Shown here: in pieces, positions 54,039-62,607 of the stretch
Position numbering within the stretch: position 1 is the first letter of the stretch
Layout of the letters: every line of letters begins with the position of its first letter
Translations under genes and position numbers: made by a program
Notes under the pieces: generated by a model
The model's database searches: none
The model's input: only the letters and a program-made list of their open reading frames with translations
Told to the model about the DNA's origin: nothing
Origin: Desulforamulus reducens MI-1
GTDB taxonomy: Bacteria > Bacillota > Desulfotomaculia > Desulfotomaculales > Desulfotomaculaceae
Length of the DNA stretch: 64,000 nucleotides
Assembly (NCBI RefSeq): GCF_000016165.1
Contig: NC_009253.1
Location: 1,584,332-1,648,331 of the forward strand
Direction: 5' to 3'

Positions 54039-55385
54039 CTATAACTTAATACCGTATTTTTGCATTCGGTAAAGTAACGTAGGACGAGAAATTCCCAAAT
54101 ATTTTGCAGCCTTTGTCTGATTATAGTTATGTTTTTCCAATGCTTTTATGATAAGATGTTTTTCTAACTCTTCAAGGGAGAACCCACTTTCCGGGAGATT
54201 TAAAATGGGGTCTGCATTTTCCTTTAAACTATCCAATAACTCCCTGGGCAGATGTACAGGTTGGATTTCTGAACCTTGACAAACAATCAGAGCTCTTTCA
54301 ATGGCATTTTGAAGTTCTCGAATATTACCAGGCCAGTGGTAGTTATTTAAAATCTTCATTGCCTCCGGTGATATTTTTTTACTTCGGGAAGGATCAAACT
54401 TACTTAGAAAATGATTTACCAATAAAGAGATGTCTTCTTTGCGGGAACGCAATGGAGGGAGGTTAATTCGCATGACGTTTAACCGATAATATAAATCCTC
54501 CCGAAAGGTTCCCTTGGCAATGGCAGAGGATAACTCCGAGTTGGTGGCAGCAATTACTCGTACATCCACTTGAATGGTCTCGGTACCTCCCAGTCTTTCA
54601 AAACATCTTTCCTGCAGAACCCGCAGCAACTTAACCTGCATGCTGATGGGCATTTCTCCAATCTCATCTAAAAAAATAGTCCCCCTATCCGCAATTTCAA
54701 AGCGACCTTTCTTTTTGCTTGTGGCACCAGTAAAGGCCCCTTTTTCATGCCCAAACAATTCACTTTCCAGAAGTTGTTCCGGTAGAGCTGCGCAATTGAC
54801 TGCCACAAAGGGCCTGTCGGCTCGTTTGCTGGATTTATGTATTTCTACCGCTGCCACTTCTTTGCCAGTACCACTTTCCCCGGTAATAAGAACAGTGGCA
54901 TTGGTTTTGGCTACCTGTCGGATTAACAGGGAAACCTCTTTTATTGCATCACTCTGACCCACCATTTTACCATATTTTTTACCCAGTTCCTGTCGTAAAA
55001 AATCAACCTGATTTTCTAAATTGGATAGATGGAGGGCCTGTTTAACTTGAACTTTTAGTTCATCCAGCTTAAATGGTTTGGTGATATAATCAGTGGCACC
55101 GAATTTCATGGCTTCGATGGCGGTTTCAATTGTGCCGTGAGCAGTAATCATGATCACAGGGATATTAGAGTTGATACTTTTAATCTTTTTTAATACCTCA
55201 ATACCTGTGATGTCCGGCATCTTTAAATCCAGAATTACCAATGAAGGTTCAGTTTCATGGGCTAACTCAATACCCCGAAGACCCCGGGTAGCTGTTATCA
55301 CTTGGTATCCTTCATGGCCTAATGCCCTCTCAAGGGCCCAGCACATTCTTTCTTCATCATCAATGACCAGAATTCGTGGTATCAA
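54039..55385 (-). CDS. NtrC-type sigma-54 response regulator
   Basis: 448 aa. Receiver (RILVIDDEERMCWALE, phospho-Asp in LVILDLKMPD), AAA+ (GESGTGKEVAAV, intact GAFTGA, GTIFLDEIGE) and Fis-type helix-turn-helix (NYNQTKAAKYLGISRPTLLY). The frame is open to 55559, but TTG 55385 follows GAGGAGGG and starts directly at the receiver. Overlaps the kinase gene by about 26 bp. Its probable target is the -24/-12 promoter at 57147. Confidence 0.94.
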   Translation of the reverse strand: MIPRILVIDDEERMCWALERALGHEGYQVITATRGLRGIELAHETEPSLVILDLKMPDITGIEVLKKIKSINSNIPVIMITAHGTIETAIEAMKFGATDYITKPFKLDELKVQVKQALHLSNLENQVDFLRQELGKKYGKMVGQSDAIKEVSLLIRQVAKTNATVLITGESGTGKEVAAVEIHKSSKRADRPFVAVNCAALPEQLLESELFGHEKGAFTGATSKKKGRFEIADRGTIFLDEIGEMPISMQVKLLRVLQERCFERLGGTETIQVDVRVIAATNSELSSAIAKGTFREDLYYRLNVMRINLPPLRSRKEDISLLVNHFLSKFDPSRSKKISPEAMKILNNYHWPGNIRELQNAIERALIVCQGSEIQPVHLPRELLDSLKENADPILNLPESGFSLEELEKHLIIKALEKHNYNQTKAAKYLGISRPTLLYRMQKYGIKL

Positions 55386-56919
55386 GACAATCCCTCCTCT
55401 CGGAGATATGTTTTTTCCTTGGCAACCGAATGGTAAATGTGGTTCCTTTGTTCCGGGTACTAGACACTTCAATGGTTCCTTCATGTAGCTTAATGTTTTG
55501 GTAAGAAATAGAAAGCCCAAGCCCAGTGCCAGCCTTTTTGGTCGTGTAAAAGGGATCAAAAATCTTAGACTTTTCTTCTAAGTCAATACCTTCACCCGTG
55601 TCCGAGAAGGTGACTGTCACCAAGTTTTCACTTTGCTCTGTTTTAATATCCAATGTTCCACCGGATGGCATGGCCTCCGCAGCATTAACAATAAGATTAA
55701 CAAATACCTGTTTAAGTTTTTCAGTATCCGCCATGATTTTAGGCAGACTTTCATCCAAATGCAAGTGAACCGTTACATTTTCTTTTCGCAACATCGCAGC
55801 AGAGAAGGATAGTACACCCTTTAGAAGGTCATTAACAGAACATTCCTTAATAGATACCTTTGTTGGACGGCCAAAATCTAGAAGTTCTTGAATCACCATG
55901 TTTTGGCGATCCACTTGTTCGTCAACTGCTTTGGTAAATTCATCGATACCACTAACCTGAGAGTACTCATCTTTCATTAGTTCCACCAGGGTTTTAATAA
56001 TACCGATGGGGTTTCGCAACTCGTGAGCTACGCCCGTTGCCAGACGGCCAAGTGCAATAAGGTGCTCCGACTGACGCAGTTGGTCTTCCAGTCGTTCCTT
56101 TTCCAACAAGCCAAGGGCCATACGGTTAACTGCCTGGGCTACCTGGCCCAGTTCGCCGGACATCTCGGGCAGTAGGTGGTGAATATCGTGTTCCATGCGA
56201 TGTAACCCCTTTTTTAAACGATCAACACCGGTTGTAATATTGCGGATTGTTAAAAGGGTTGCAAACATGACCATGGCCAACACTGCTAAAGTAAAGTAAC
56301 GAAGGAATTTCCGAGCATAATTGCTTTGGTAGAAGAAGGGGTTTAAACGTTCGCCTGCCCACATAACTGCTACCACTTTTCCTTGCAATATCACAGGGGA
56401 AATGTACTCAACAACTTGGTCATCCCAGGAACCGGAAATGTAAAAATTGGGCTCCTTGCTCATTTCAGTTGCCACCAAGCGAGGCTTAGTATTGGCGAAA
56501 ATAATTTTTTCCCGCTGGGCTTCCTCTTCAGGGGAGAGATTACGATAGTTATGCAGGAAACCCAGTACTTTGATTTTTTCTGTTTGAGGTACATAGAGAC
56601 CGAAGCGGATGCCAGAATTAGCAGGCAGGTGCGGCTCTACCACCCGTGTAAATTCATTATGCAGTGTGGTTGAGGAGATATTCTCGGGAGTTATTCTTAG
56701 AGACTCAAGGTTTTTCATAAAACTTTGGTTAGTACTCTTAACCAGAGCTTTTAATCGCTGCTCTTTCTCTAGAAATATTACCTTATCTGTTTGGGAGGCG
56801 AAGAATACGTCATACATCAATGCTACAATAGGTACAAGCATAATCACTGCAATAATAGTTACTATCTGATTAGTTAGACTATTTTGTTTAAAGAAAGGAA
56901 AAATATTTTTATTATTCAG
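55360..56919 (-). CDS. Membrane sensor histidine kinase
   Basis: About 519 aa. Membrane helix (QIVTIIAVIMLVPIVALMY), an extracytoplasmic sensor domain of ~150 residues, second helix (RYFTLAVLAMVMFATLLTI), HAMP-like linker, HisKA (GRLATGVAHELRNPIGII) and HATPase (NLIVNAAEAM; GTGLGLSIS). The frame is open to 57087, but the only good ribosome site, AAAGGGAGG, lies at about 56930, so translation probably starts at CTG 56919 or the ATT six bases before; both are rare starts. Operon with the regulator and CBS genes. Confidence 0.88.
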   Translation of the reverse strand: MNNKNIFPFFKQNSLTNQIVTIIAVIMLVPIVALMYDVFFASQTDKVIFLEKEQRLKALVKSTNQSFMKNLESLRITPENISSTTLHNEFTRVVEPHLPANSGIRFGLYVPQTEKIKVLGFLHNYRNLSPEEEAQREKIIFANTKPRLVATEMSKEPNFYISGSWDDQVVEYISPVILQGKVVAVMWAGERLNPFFYQSNYARKFLRYFTLAVLAMVMFATLLTIRNITTGVDRLKKGLHRMEHDIHHLLPEMSGELGQVAQAVNRMALGLLEKERLEDQLRQSEHLIALGRLATGVAHELRNPIGIIKTLVELMKDEYSQVSGIDEFTKAVDEQVDRQNMVIQELLDFGRPTKVSIKECSVNDLLKGVLSFSAAMLRKENVTVHLHLDESLPKIMADTEKLKQVFVNLIVNAAEAMPSGGTLDIKTEQSENLVTVTFSDTGEGIDLEEKSKIFDPFYTTKKAGTGLGLSISYQNIKLHEGTIEVSSTRNKGTTFTIRLPRKKHISERRDCLDTTNSGH

Positions 56920-57057
56920 TAAAATCGACCTCCCTTTTGGATATTTTTCTTTATGTGAATTATATACTACAAGTAGGTGTAGGAAAAGATACAAAAACGA
57001 AAAAACACGATATATTGCAAAAATAAAAGCAATAAGCGTATAATCAGATAAAACAAA

Positions 57058-57117
57058 CTTTAGAAAAATACTCAAGAGGTGTTGCAATTGCTACACCTCT
57101 TGAGTATTTTTCTAAAG
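57058..57117. promoter_or_regulatory. ~60-bp palindrome between the divergent arms
   Basis: Arms of 30 bp (CTTTAGAAAAATACTCAAGA on the left, TCTTGAGTATTTTTCTAAAG on the right) around GTGTTGCAATTGCTACAC. A single non-paired position was seen. It lies about 60-90 bp upstream of the predicted sigma-54 start and between two divergent operons, so it could be the regulator's enhancer; it could also form a terminator in either direction. Confidence 0.7.
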
Positions 57118-57146
57118 AAAGCTTGGAAACAAAGGAATTATGATGT

Positions 57147-57162
57147 TGGCACAGACTTTGCT
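57147..57162 (+). promoter_or_regulatory. Sigma-54 (-24/-12) promoter of the permease operon
   Basis: TGGCACA-GACT-TTGCT, identical to TGGCAC-N5-TTGCW. Predicted start near 57174. The best sigma-54 match in the window. Confidence 0.85.
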
Positions 57163-57247
57163 ATATAAAGAATTAAATCACAAATAAAGGAGGGGCGTAG
57201 CTTGGGTTAAGCACCTTGTTTAATTACTAGCAAAGGAGAGGTTGAAA

Positions 57248-57478
57248 ATGAGTGATACATCCAAACCCAGTATTTTTAAAACGATCATTTTTTTGGTCGT
57301 AGCCTTATGTGCGTACCTTGTTATTTTCTTTAATATTGAGTCCTTAAACAAATTCTACCTCAGCAAATCTGTTGTTCCAGCCATTTGCTTGCTGGGCACC
57401 ATTGTTTTTATTGCTTTTACTTACGGTACAGCAATGTCTTATATTCTAAATCTATTAGGTCTGGAAAGTGATCATTAA
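57248..57478 (+). CDS. Small two-helix membrane protein of unknown function
   Basis: 76 aa with two membrane helices (IIFLVVALCAYLVIFFN; VVPAICLLGTIVFIAFTYG). GGAGAGG before ATG 57248; a TTG lies six bases upstream. First gene of the permease operon and only 14 bp before the permease, so it may be an accessory subunit. No family name known to me. Confidence 0.7.
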   Translation: MSDTSKPSIFKTIIFLVVALCAYLVIFFNIESLNKFYLSKSVVPAICLLGTIVFIAFTYGTAMSYILNLLGLESDH

Positions 57479-57492
57479 AGGGAGGGAAGATC

Positions 57493-58575
57493 ATGGCAGG
57501 TGGAGCTGTAAATTTAGCTGGAGAAGTCATGAAGTTTATAGATTTATCACCAACTACGGCTGTTTCGGTGGCAGGACTAGGTTTTCTGGGCGGTGTGTTA
57601 AGTGGTTTTCTGGGAAGCGGTGGGGCCTTTGTCATGACCCCGGGCATGATGGCCCTGGGAGTACCTGGAATTGCCGCTGTAAGTTCTAACTTGGCCCATA
57701 AATTTGGCAAGGCGCTGGTAGGGGCCAAAAAACATTCAAAGATGGGTAACGTGGATGCTAAGCTAGGTATCTTCATGATAATATTCTTATTATTAGGTGT
57801 CAATATGGCTGTGCATCTTCAGGAGGCAATTTTTTCCTCGCTTGGTAAAGCAGGCTCAAACCTATATATCAGTATTGTGTTTGTGGTGTTGCTCTCTGGA
57901 TTGTCTATTTTTATTATCAGAGATATCCTAGGGCAAGGAAAAAAGAAAAAGGAGTCAGCAAAAAATCCCCTTGCAGAAAAAATCTGCAATCTAAATATTC
58001 CTCCTATGATTTACTTTAAAGTGGCAAATGTTCGGGTTTCTTTATGGTTTGTTGCCCTTATAGCAATGGCTACAGGTTGGCTGGCTGGTACAGTAGGGGT
58101 TGGTGGTTTCGTTGGGGTGCCTGCTATGATTTACCTGTTGGGTATTCCCACCACGGTAGCTGCTGGCACCGAATTATTCCTAGCTATTTTTTCAGGGGCA
58201 TTGGGGGCCTTTCAGTATGCTTTACACGGGTTTGTTGATATTCGATTAGTTCTTTTACTGTATCTCGGATCTCTAATTGGGTTACACATTGGGGCCAATG
58301 CTACCAAAATGGTATCCGAACAAAAAATCAAGCTGGTTATGGCAGTGGTTATTGGAATGTCTGCAATAAGTCGGGGCTTCGCCATCCCCAAATATCTGGG
58401 TGATTTAAAAATGGCCACTTTTTCTACAGGAGTGACCAATGTCCTAGATATGGCAGCAGCAGTATCCCTTTACGGTGGGGCAGTTGCCGGTGTTATTATG
58501 ATTATTGGTTATGTTGTTCAATTTAAACGAAGAAACAAGTTGGATACCCAATATGTTCAAAGTCCAGGACATTAA
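57493..58575 (+). CDS. TauE/SafE (TSUP) family permease
   Basis: 360 aa with about eight helices in two halves: GLGFLGGVLSGFLGSGGAFVMTPGM and WLAGTVGVGGFVGVPAMIYLLG. Both G-rich TSUP signature repeats are present. Family members export sulfite, sulfoacetate or other small anions. AAAGGGAGG ribosome site. In a sulfate/sulfite-reducing organism a sulfur anion is a reasonable guess, not proven. Confidence 0.9.
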   Translation: MAGGAVNLAGEVMKFIDLSPTTAVSVAGLGFLGGVLSGFLGSGGAFVMTPGMMALGVPGIAAVSSNLAHKFGKALVGAKKHSKMGNVDAKLGIFMIIFLLLGVNMAVHLQEAIFSSLGKAGSNLYISIVFVVLLSGLSIFIIRDILGQGKKKKESAKNPLAEKICNLNIPPMIYFKVANVRVSLWFVALIAMATGWLAGTVGVGGFVGVPAMIYLLGIPTTVAAGTELFLAIFSGALGAFQYALHGFVDIRLVLLLYLGSLIGLHIGANATKMVSEQKIKLVMAVVIGMSAISRGFAIPKYLGDLKMATFSTGVTNVLDMAAAVSLYGGAVAGVIMIIGYVVQFKRRNKLDTQYVQSPGH

Positions 58576-58585
58576 CACTTAAAAT

Positions 58586-58613
58586 CCGGCAAGGGGAATT
58601 TTCCCTTTGCCGG
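58586..58613 (+). terminator. Hairpin inside the permease operon
   Basis: CCGGCAAAGGG-type stem (CCGGCAAGGGGAA / TTCCCTTTGCCGG, one mismatch), with no T tract. Likely a partial terminator or stabiliser between the permease and downstream genes. Confidence 0.55.
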
Positions 58614-58640
58614 TCTTAAAATAAAAAGGGGAGGATCAAC

Positions 58641-58904
58641 ATGGACCTAACAACCAAGTGCAGGGACTGTCTTAATGATGGAGATTGTCGGGTAAAGATC
58701 TCCCTCAATGAAGTTGTGCAAAAAATAATCAAGCAAACTGAAGAGTCTGTTAGAAAAGAAGCATCTCTTAATCTCGAATATATTATTGTAACAGATGTAA
58801 CTGTCATCCCAACAAATTGTGCATACTTTGTTCCCAAAGAAAGTGCTATCATAAAAGCCTTTAAGTCACATGGGTTTGCCAGAGAATCTTTCGTCACAGT
58901 TTGA
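58641..58904 (+). CDS. Small Cys-containing protein of unknown function
   Basis: 87 aa. N-terminal CRDCLNDGDC (Cys7, 10, 16) and Cys60 could bind metal. No domain recognised. GGGAGG ribosome site. Between the permease and CBS genes, so part of the same system. Confidence 0.65.
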   Translation: MDLTTKCRDCLNDGDCRVKISLNEVVQKIIKQTEESVRKEASLNLEYIIVTDVTVIPTNCAYFVPKESAIIKAFKSHGFARESFVTV

Positions 58905-58921
58905 CGGTAAGGTGATCGTAT

Positions 58922-59383
58922 ATGATCTCCATTCGTGAAGTCATGGTACCTATTGCTGAGTATTCGGTGGTAATGGAACATATGCCGGTGAAAAAAGCCA
59001 TTGAAGTATTAAAAAAGTCCTTTCATAGGGATGAAAATGGTGGTATTGTGGGCCACCGCTCTCTGTTGGTAACGAATAAAAAGGGTGAACTGGTCGGTAT
59101 TGTCACGCTTCGCAATATTTTGAAGGCAGTCTTAACAAAGTATGATCTACCAGACAATTACCTTTGGATTTACTCCGTAAAGGATTCTGGGCCCAATATG
59201 CCGGTAAAAGGTGTCATGAGGTCTACCAAAATTGCTTTTGTAGATATTGAAGATGACTGGTACAGGGTTATTGATATTTTTTTAACTAAGAAAGTAAATT
59301 CATTACCCGTAGTTGAAAAGGGTAAACTGGTTGGGGTTATCCGGACCATAGATGTATTTGGTATTCTAGGTATATTGTTGTAG
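58922..59383 (+). CDS. Tandem CBS-domain protein, copy 2
   Basis: 153 aa, two CBS domains (REVMVPIAEYSVVMEHMPVK; VKGVMRSTKIAFVDIED). Paralogue of the 53524 protein; both share a middle (F)HRDExGxxxGHRSLLV-type stretch and the same C-terminal strand. AAGGTGAT ribosome site. Last gene of the permease arm; the two CBS proteins are at the outer ends of the divergent cluster. Confidence 0.86.
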   Translation: MISIREVMVPIAEYSVVMEHMPVKKAIEVLKKSFHRDENGGIVGHRSLLVTNKKGELVGIVTLRNILKAVLTKYDLPDNYLWIYSVKDSGPNMPVKGVMRSTKIAFVDIEDDWYRVIDIFLTKKVNSLPVVEKGKLVGVIRTIDVFGILGILL

Positions 59384-59457
59384 GTTCAAGATATTTAAGA
59401 TTATGTTTGAAAAAATATCCTTGAAATTAGATGCTCCAATTTAATATTTTTGCAGTT

Positions 59458-59490
59458 AATAGAGCTATGAAATAAATAGCTCTATTTATG
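59458..59490 (+). terminator. Terminator after the second CBS gene
   Basis: AATAGAGCTAT / ATAGCTCTATT stem, then a T-rich stretch. Confidence 0.75.
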
Positions 59491-59548
59491 TTAGGTTTTT
59501 ATGGGTTGATTTTTTAAAACGAATTACTTGGATGCCAAATTTTTAAGG

Positions 59549-60253
59549 CTAACTTGGTAAAATTTCTTTCATCCACTCCACCAGACCTTTGCCTTCGTTA
59601 CTGCGGATGTCGTCCACTTGCACCATTCCCCGCACTTGGCCATTTTGGATGGCCACTACCGTATCTAAAATAGGTTCTACTTCAGCCACTTCGTGGGTGG
59701 TCATGATCAGGGTTTGTTCCGAGAGATCAATATATGAGATGAGGGAACGAATAATAGAATCCCTGACCATTGGGTCCAAGCCCGATAATGGCTCATCCAT
59801 AAGAATTAAGGGAACTCTTCTGGCCAGGGCCAATATTATCTTAAGCCTTCCCCGATTGCCCTTGGACAGACTCTTTACCTTCTTATCCGGGTCCAATTGC
59901 ATATAAGCTAACATTTCTCCGGCCTTTTTCTGATCAAAGTCAGCAAATAGGCCTGCATTAAATTTTATGGTTTCAGCTACTGTATAGAAGGGATACAGCG
60001 TATCCAGTTCAGAGAGATAAGCCACTTGAGAAGCAATCATGCGATGGGCTTCTTGGCCATTGACTGTAATACAACCACCGTTAGGGTGTACCAATCCGGC
60101 GGTTAACTTTAAAATAGTCGATTTACCACTGCCATTCGGCCCCACAAGGCCGATAATCTTACCCTTGGGCAGGGCAAAGCTAACATTATCTAAAGCTACC
60201 TGTCGGGGGTATTTTTTTGTAACATTCTTAAATTCAACAATTTGTTCAGACAT
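59549..60253 (-). CDS. ABC transporter ATP-binding protein
   Basis: 234 aa. Walker A GPNGSGKSTILKL, signature SLSKGNRGRLKIILALA (with SKGN in place of SGGQ), Walker B LILMDEPLSGLDP. Matches the YtrB-like/CcmA-like exporter type. Downstream of a GntR regulator and permease on the same strand. Confidence 0.88.
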   Translation of the reverse strand: MSEQIVEFKNVTKKYPRQVALDNVSFALPKGKIIGLVGPNGSGKSTILKLTAGLVHPNGGCITVNGQEAHRMIASQVAYLSELDTLYPFYTVAETIKFNAGLFADFDQKKAGEMLAYMQLDPDKKVKSLSKGNRGRLKIILALARRVPLILMDEPLSGLDPMVRDSIIRSLISYIDLSEQTLIMTTHEVAEVEPILDTVVAIQNGQVRGMVQVDDIRSNEGKGLVEWMKEILPS

Positions 60254-60267
60254 CCATTACACCTCAT

Positions 60268-60630
60268 TTACTCTTTTTCCAGGACCTTTCTTACACCTTC
60301 GACAATTTCTGCAGCTGTGAACCCCATCTCTTTCATATCATTAATGAAGCTGATAATTTGTTCGCTCATAAGTTCTTCCCGTAGTTGTATTAGCCTGCTT
60401 TCATTTTCTGTGATAAAGGTTCCTAAACCACGACGGGTTTCCGCAACCTCAATTCGCTCCATCTCAGCATAGACCCGCTGGGTGGTGTTGGGATTAACCC
60501 CCAGTTGAATAGCTAATTCCCTCACCGAAGGTAATTTGTCACCGGCATTAAGTTCCCCACGGATAATCTGTCGACAGAGACGCTGGATAATTTGCAAATA
60601 AATGGGTTGGGTGTTGTTAAAGTTGGTCAT
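60268..60630 (-). CDS. GntR-family regulator (YtrA type)
   Basis: 120 aa. Winged helix-turn-helix of the short YtrA subfamily: LPSVRELAIQLGVNPNTTQR and RRGLGTFI, and a short dimerisation tail. Regulators of this type repress their own ABC operon. Lies between the permease and ATPase genes. Confidence 0.93.
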   Translation of the reverse strand: MTNFNNTQPIYLQIIQRLCRQIIRGELNAGDKLPSVRELAIQLGVNPNTTQRVYAEMERIEVAETRRGLGTFITENESRLIQLREELMSEQIISFINDMKEMGFTAAEIVEGVRKVLEKE

Positions 60631-60633
60631 TTT

Positions 60634-61416
60634 TTATACCTCAACTTTGTTATCTATGAGCCAGGAAGAAAGGGCCAGCACGGCAACTGTTACGATAAAG
60701 ACCATAAAAATCTGACCGGCATAAAGTTGAAGACCTTCCAAAGGGTTGCCATTGGCCTGGGGGAACAACCTTTTCACGGATAAGAGGTGAATATTAAAGG
60801 CACCCCAATGGGTCAGTTTTTGAAAAAGCCAGGTTTGTTGGATTTTGCCCAGGCCCCAGGTGGCTGCTATAAGGGTGGCCAGGCCTGCTAACCAATTGAA
60901 ACGGCCCAAAATATTGCGAGTGCTGGCTGTTGCCACGGCCATTAGAGAAGTCCAAGCTGCCATGTAGATACTGGCTCCAATGATAGCCAGGGCCACATAA
61001 GTACCCAATTCCGTAACAAACAGCGCCAAGGAACCAATATCTGTACCGATCTGCTCCGACGGCAGACTGAACAATGTTAAGTAAATAAAGACAGCATCCA
61101 CCAGTAGGATGGCCAGCATAACAACCACTGCCATTACTAACTTGGCTGTCAGCAGCATCCAGGCCGGTTGGGGACAATGGAGCCAGAGATGTGGAGTTTG
61201 TTTTAACTCGCTGGAAACGTTTGTTAACATATAGAAAGCTGGGTAAAACAGGGCGCAGATAATAAGGAGAGATGCCGGGGCCAAAACAATCCCCAGATGA
61301 TCTTGGTTGGAATACATCACCCACAAACCGGCAATAATTAAGATTCCTAACAAGACAGCCGATAATGTCCTTGTCATGCGATATTCTTTTTTTACTAAGT
61401 GCCACCAGGCGTTCAT
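60634..61416 (-). CDS. ABC transporter permease
   Basis: 260 aa with about six helices, of the ABC-2/YtrC-like exporter type (LSAVLLGILIIAGLWVMYS; LVMAVVVMLAILLVDAVFIYL). Three bases before the GntR gene. First gene of the operon; GGGAGG ribosome site. Substrate unknown; YtrABC-like systems are often cell-wall-stress linked. Confidence 0.8.
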   Translation of the reverse strand: MNAWWHLVKKEYRMTRTLSAVLLGILIIAGLWVMYSNQDHLGIVLAPASLLIICALFYPAFYMLTNVSSELKQTPHLWLHCPQPAWMLLTAKLVMAVVVMLAILLVDAVFIYLTLFSLPSEQIGTDIGSLALFVTELGTYVALAIIGASIYMAAWTSLMAVATASTRNILGRFNWLAGLATLIAATWGLGKIQQTWLFQKLTHWGAFNIHLLSVKRLFPQANGNPLEGLQLYAGQIFMVFIVTVAVLALSSWLIDNKVEV

Positions 61417-61449
61417 TTACTATTCCTCCCATACTGTATTAATGTACTG

Positions 61450-61491
61450 GTGTTATAGTAAAATAGTACACTACAACAATATTTCTGTCAA
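61450..61491 (-). promoter_or_regulatory. Promoter and candidate operator of the GntR-ABC operon
   Basis: On the minus strand TTGACA (61491-61486), 17-bp spacer, TACTAT (61468-61463). A partial dyad GTGTTA ... TACACT at 61450-61472 overlaps the -10, the expected place for a YtrA-type repressor. The promoter is strong evidence; the operator is weaker. Confidence 0.65.
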
Positions 61492-61721
61492 GGAGAAAGC
61501 CTAATTCTATTTTCACCCTGAATCCGTGAGTAACCCATTTAGTAACCATATCCCTTAGTATTTATAAAAAAATTTGTATTGCCGTCTTGCGATACAACAA
61601 TTCAATAATTCACTAAACCGTATTAGGGCTAAATTTGGCAACAACAAACTAAGCACTTCTTTTAGTGCAAAGTCTTATCGTTTTGTGGATATTTCTACCT
61701 TGCTAAACACACAGAGTATTA

Positions 61722-61898
61722 ATGAAAGGTAGGAAACGACATTGTCTTCTGTCTCCATGTCGAACCTATTACGAAACTGTGATATCCTTGGTTGCAATGT
61801 ATGAAGTGGCGGGTATTCTTTTTATCCTAGGACTGTTGTTCATCTTGCCCCTGTATCGCCTGCCATTAGTCACCGAAGAATCAAGAACCAACTTATAA
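61722..61898 (+). pseudogene. Remnant of a membrane transporter C-terminus
   Basis: 58-codon frame without ribosome site. It encodes one helix, VAMYEVAGILFILGLLFILP, followed by LYRLPLVTEESRTNL, like the last helix and tail of MFS transporters. The rest of the region 61492-62110 contains no gene that I can support. Confidence 0.35.
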
Positions 61899-61991
61899 AG
61901 TCGTAACAAAATGATCAAAGATACCTCCACGAGGATACATGATTAAACTAACAGCCAAGAACCCTGGGAAATATTCATGAATAGTAATGAC

Positions 61992-62034
61992 AAAGACTTG
62001 TATCCCTAAAGGGTATAAGGAAACCAAGTCTTTC
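61992..62034. terminator. Hairpin upstream of khtT
   Basis: AAAGACTTG / CAAGTCTTT stem around an inner TATCCC/GGGTATA stem. Could be a terminator for upstream transcripts or part of the khtT leader. Confidence 0.45.
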
Positions 62035-62110
62035 TTAGTCTTACTTTTGCTGTTTTAACATGGAAGATAATGATAGAATATATAAAAATAAAATAATAAG
62101 GGGTGCAGGC

Positions 62111-62605
62111 ATGTCTCTGATTAAAGAAACTGATTTGCCGGGAATCGGTAGAAAATTCCAAGTAAATACCCGTAGTGGTGACAAGTTGGTAATCGTTATT
62201 CATGATGATGGCCGACGAGAAATTCATCATTTTGATTATGATGATCCAGAAGAAAGCATCTCAATGGTGACACTGGATGATAATGAGGCCCGCCGCGTAA
62301 GTGGTATTATTGGTGGTATGGCCTATCTGCCTAAGGCATTGGAATCCGTGGAAGTGGCCTTTGATAATATGGTATTTGAATGGTATAAGGTAGAGAGTGG
62401 CGCGAAAGCCATTGGTAAAACCATCGTAGAACTGCAAATACGCAAAAAAACCGGGGCCATGATTATTGCAATTATTAAAAAGGATGAGAAAATAATTAAT
62501 CCAGGTCCCAATCAAGTAATTGCGGAAGGGGCTACGCTAGTGGTCATCGGTGAAAGAAAACAAGTGAAGGCCTGTAAAGAACTACTCTTAAATGGGAGCC
62601 TATAG
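62111..62605 (+). CDS. khtT: Cation/proton antiporter regulatory subunit (KhtT type, RCK_C)
   Basis: 164 aa. N-terminal KhtT-like segment beginning MSLIKETDLPGIGRKFQV, and a C-terminal TrkA-C/RCK_C domain (TIVELQIRKKTGAMIIAIIK, GPNQVIAEGATLVVIGE) that binds a nucleotide such as c-di-AMP. ATG 62111 follows AAGGGGTG; a possible longer start at 62060 lacks a ribosome site. 3 bp gap to the antiporter gene. Confidence 0.9.
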   Translation: MSLIKETDLPGIGRKFQVNTRSGDKLVIVIHDDGRREIHHFDYDDPEESISMVTLDDNEARRVSGIIGGMAYLPKALESVEVAFDNMVFEWYKVESGAKAIGKTIVELQIRKKTGAMIIAIIKKDEKIINPGPNQVIAEGATLVVIGERKQVKACKELLLNGSL

Positions 62606-62607
62606 CC

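Noticed and set aside
60794-61432. Long minus-strand frame of 212 codons over the ABC permease
   Set aside because: Out-of-frame shadow of the permease gene; composition (Gly/Ser/Tyr-rich) is not protein-like and the permease frame has a ribosome site and helices.
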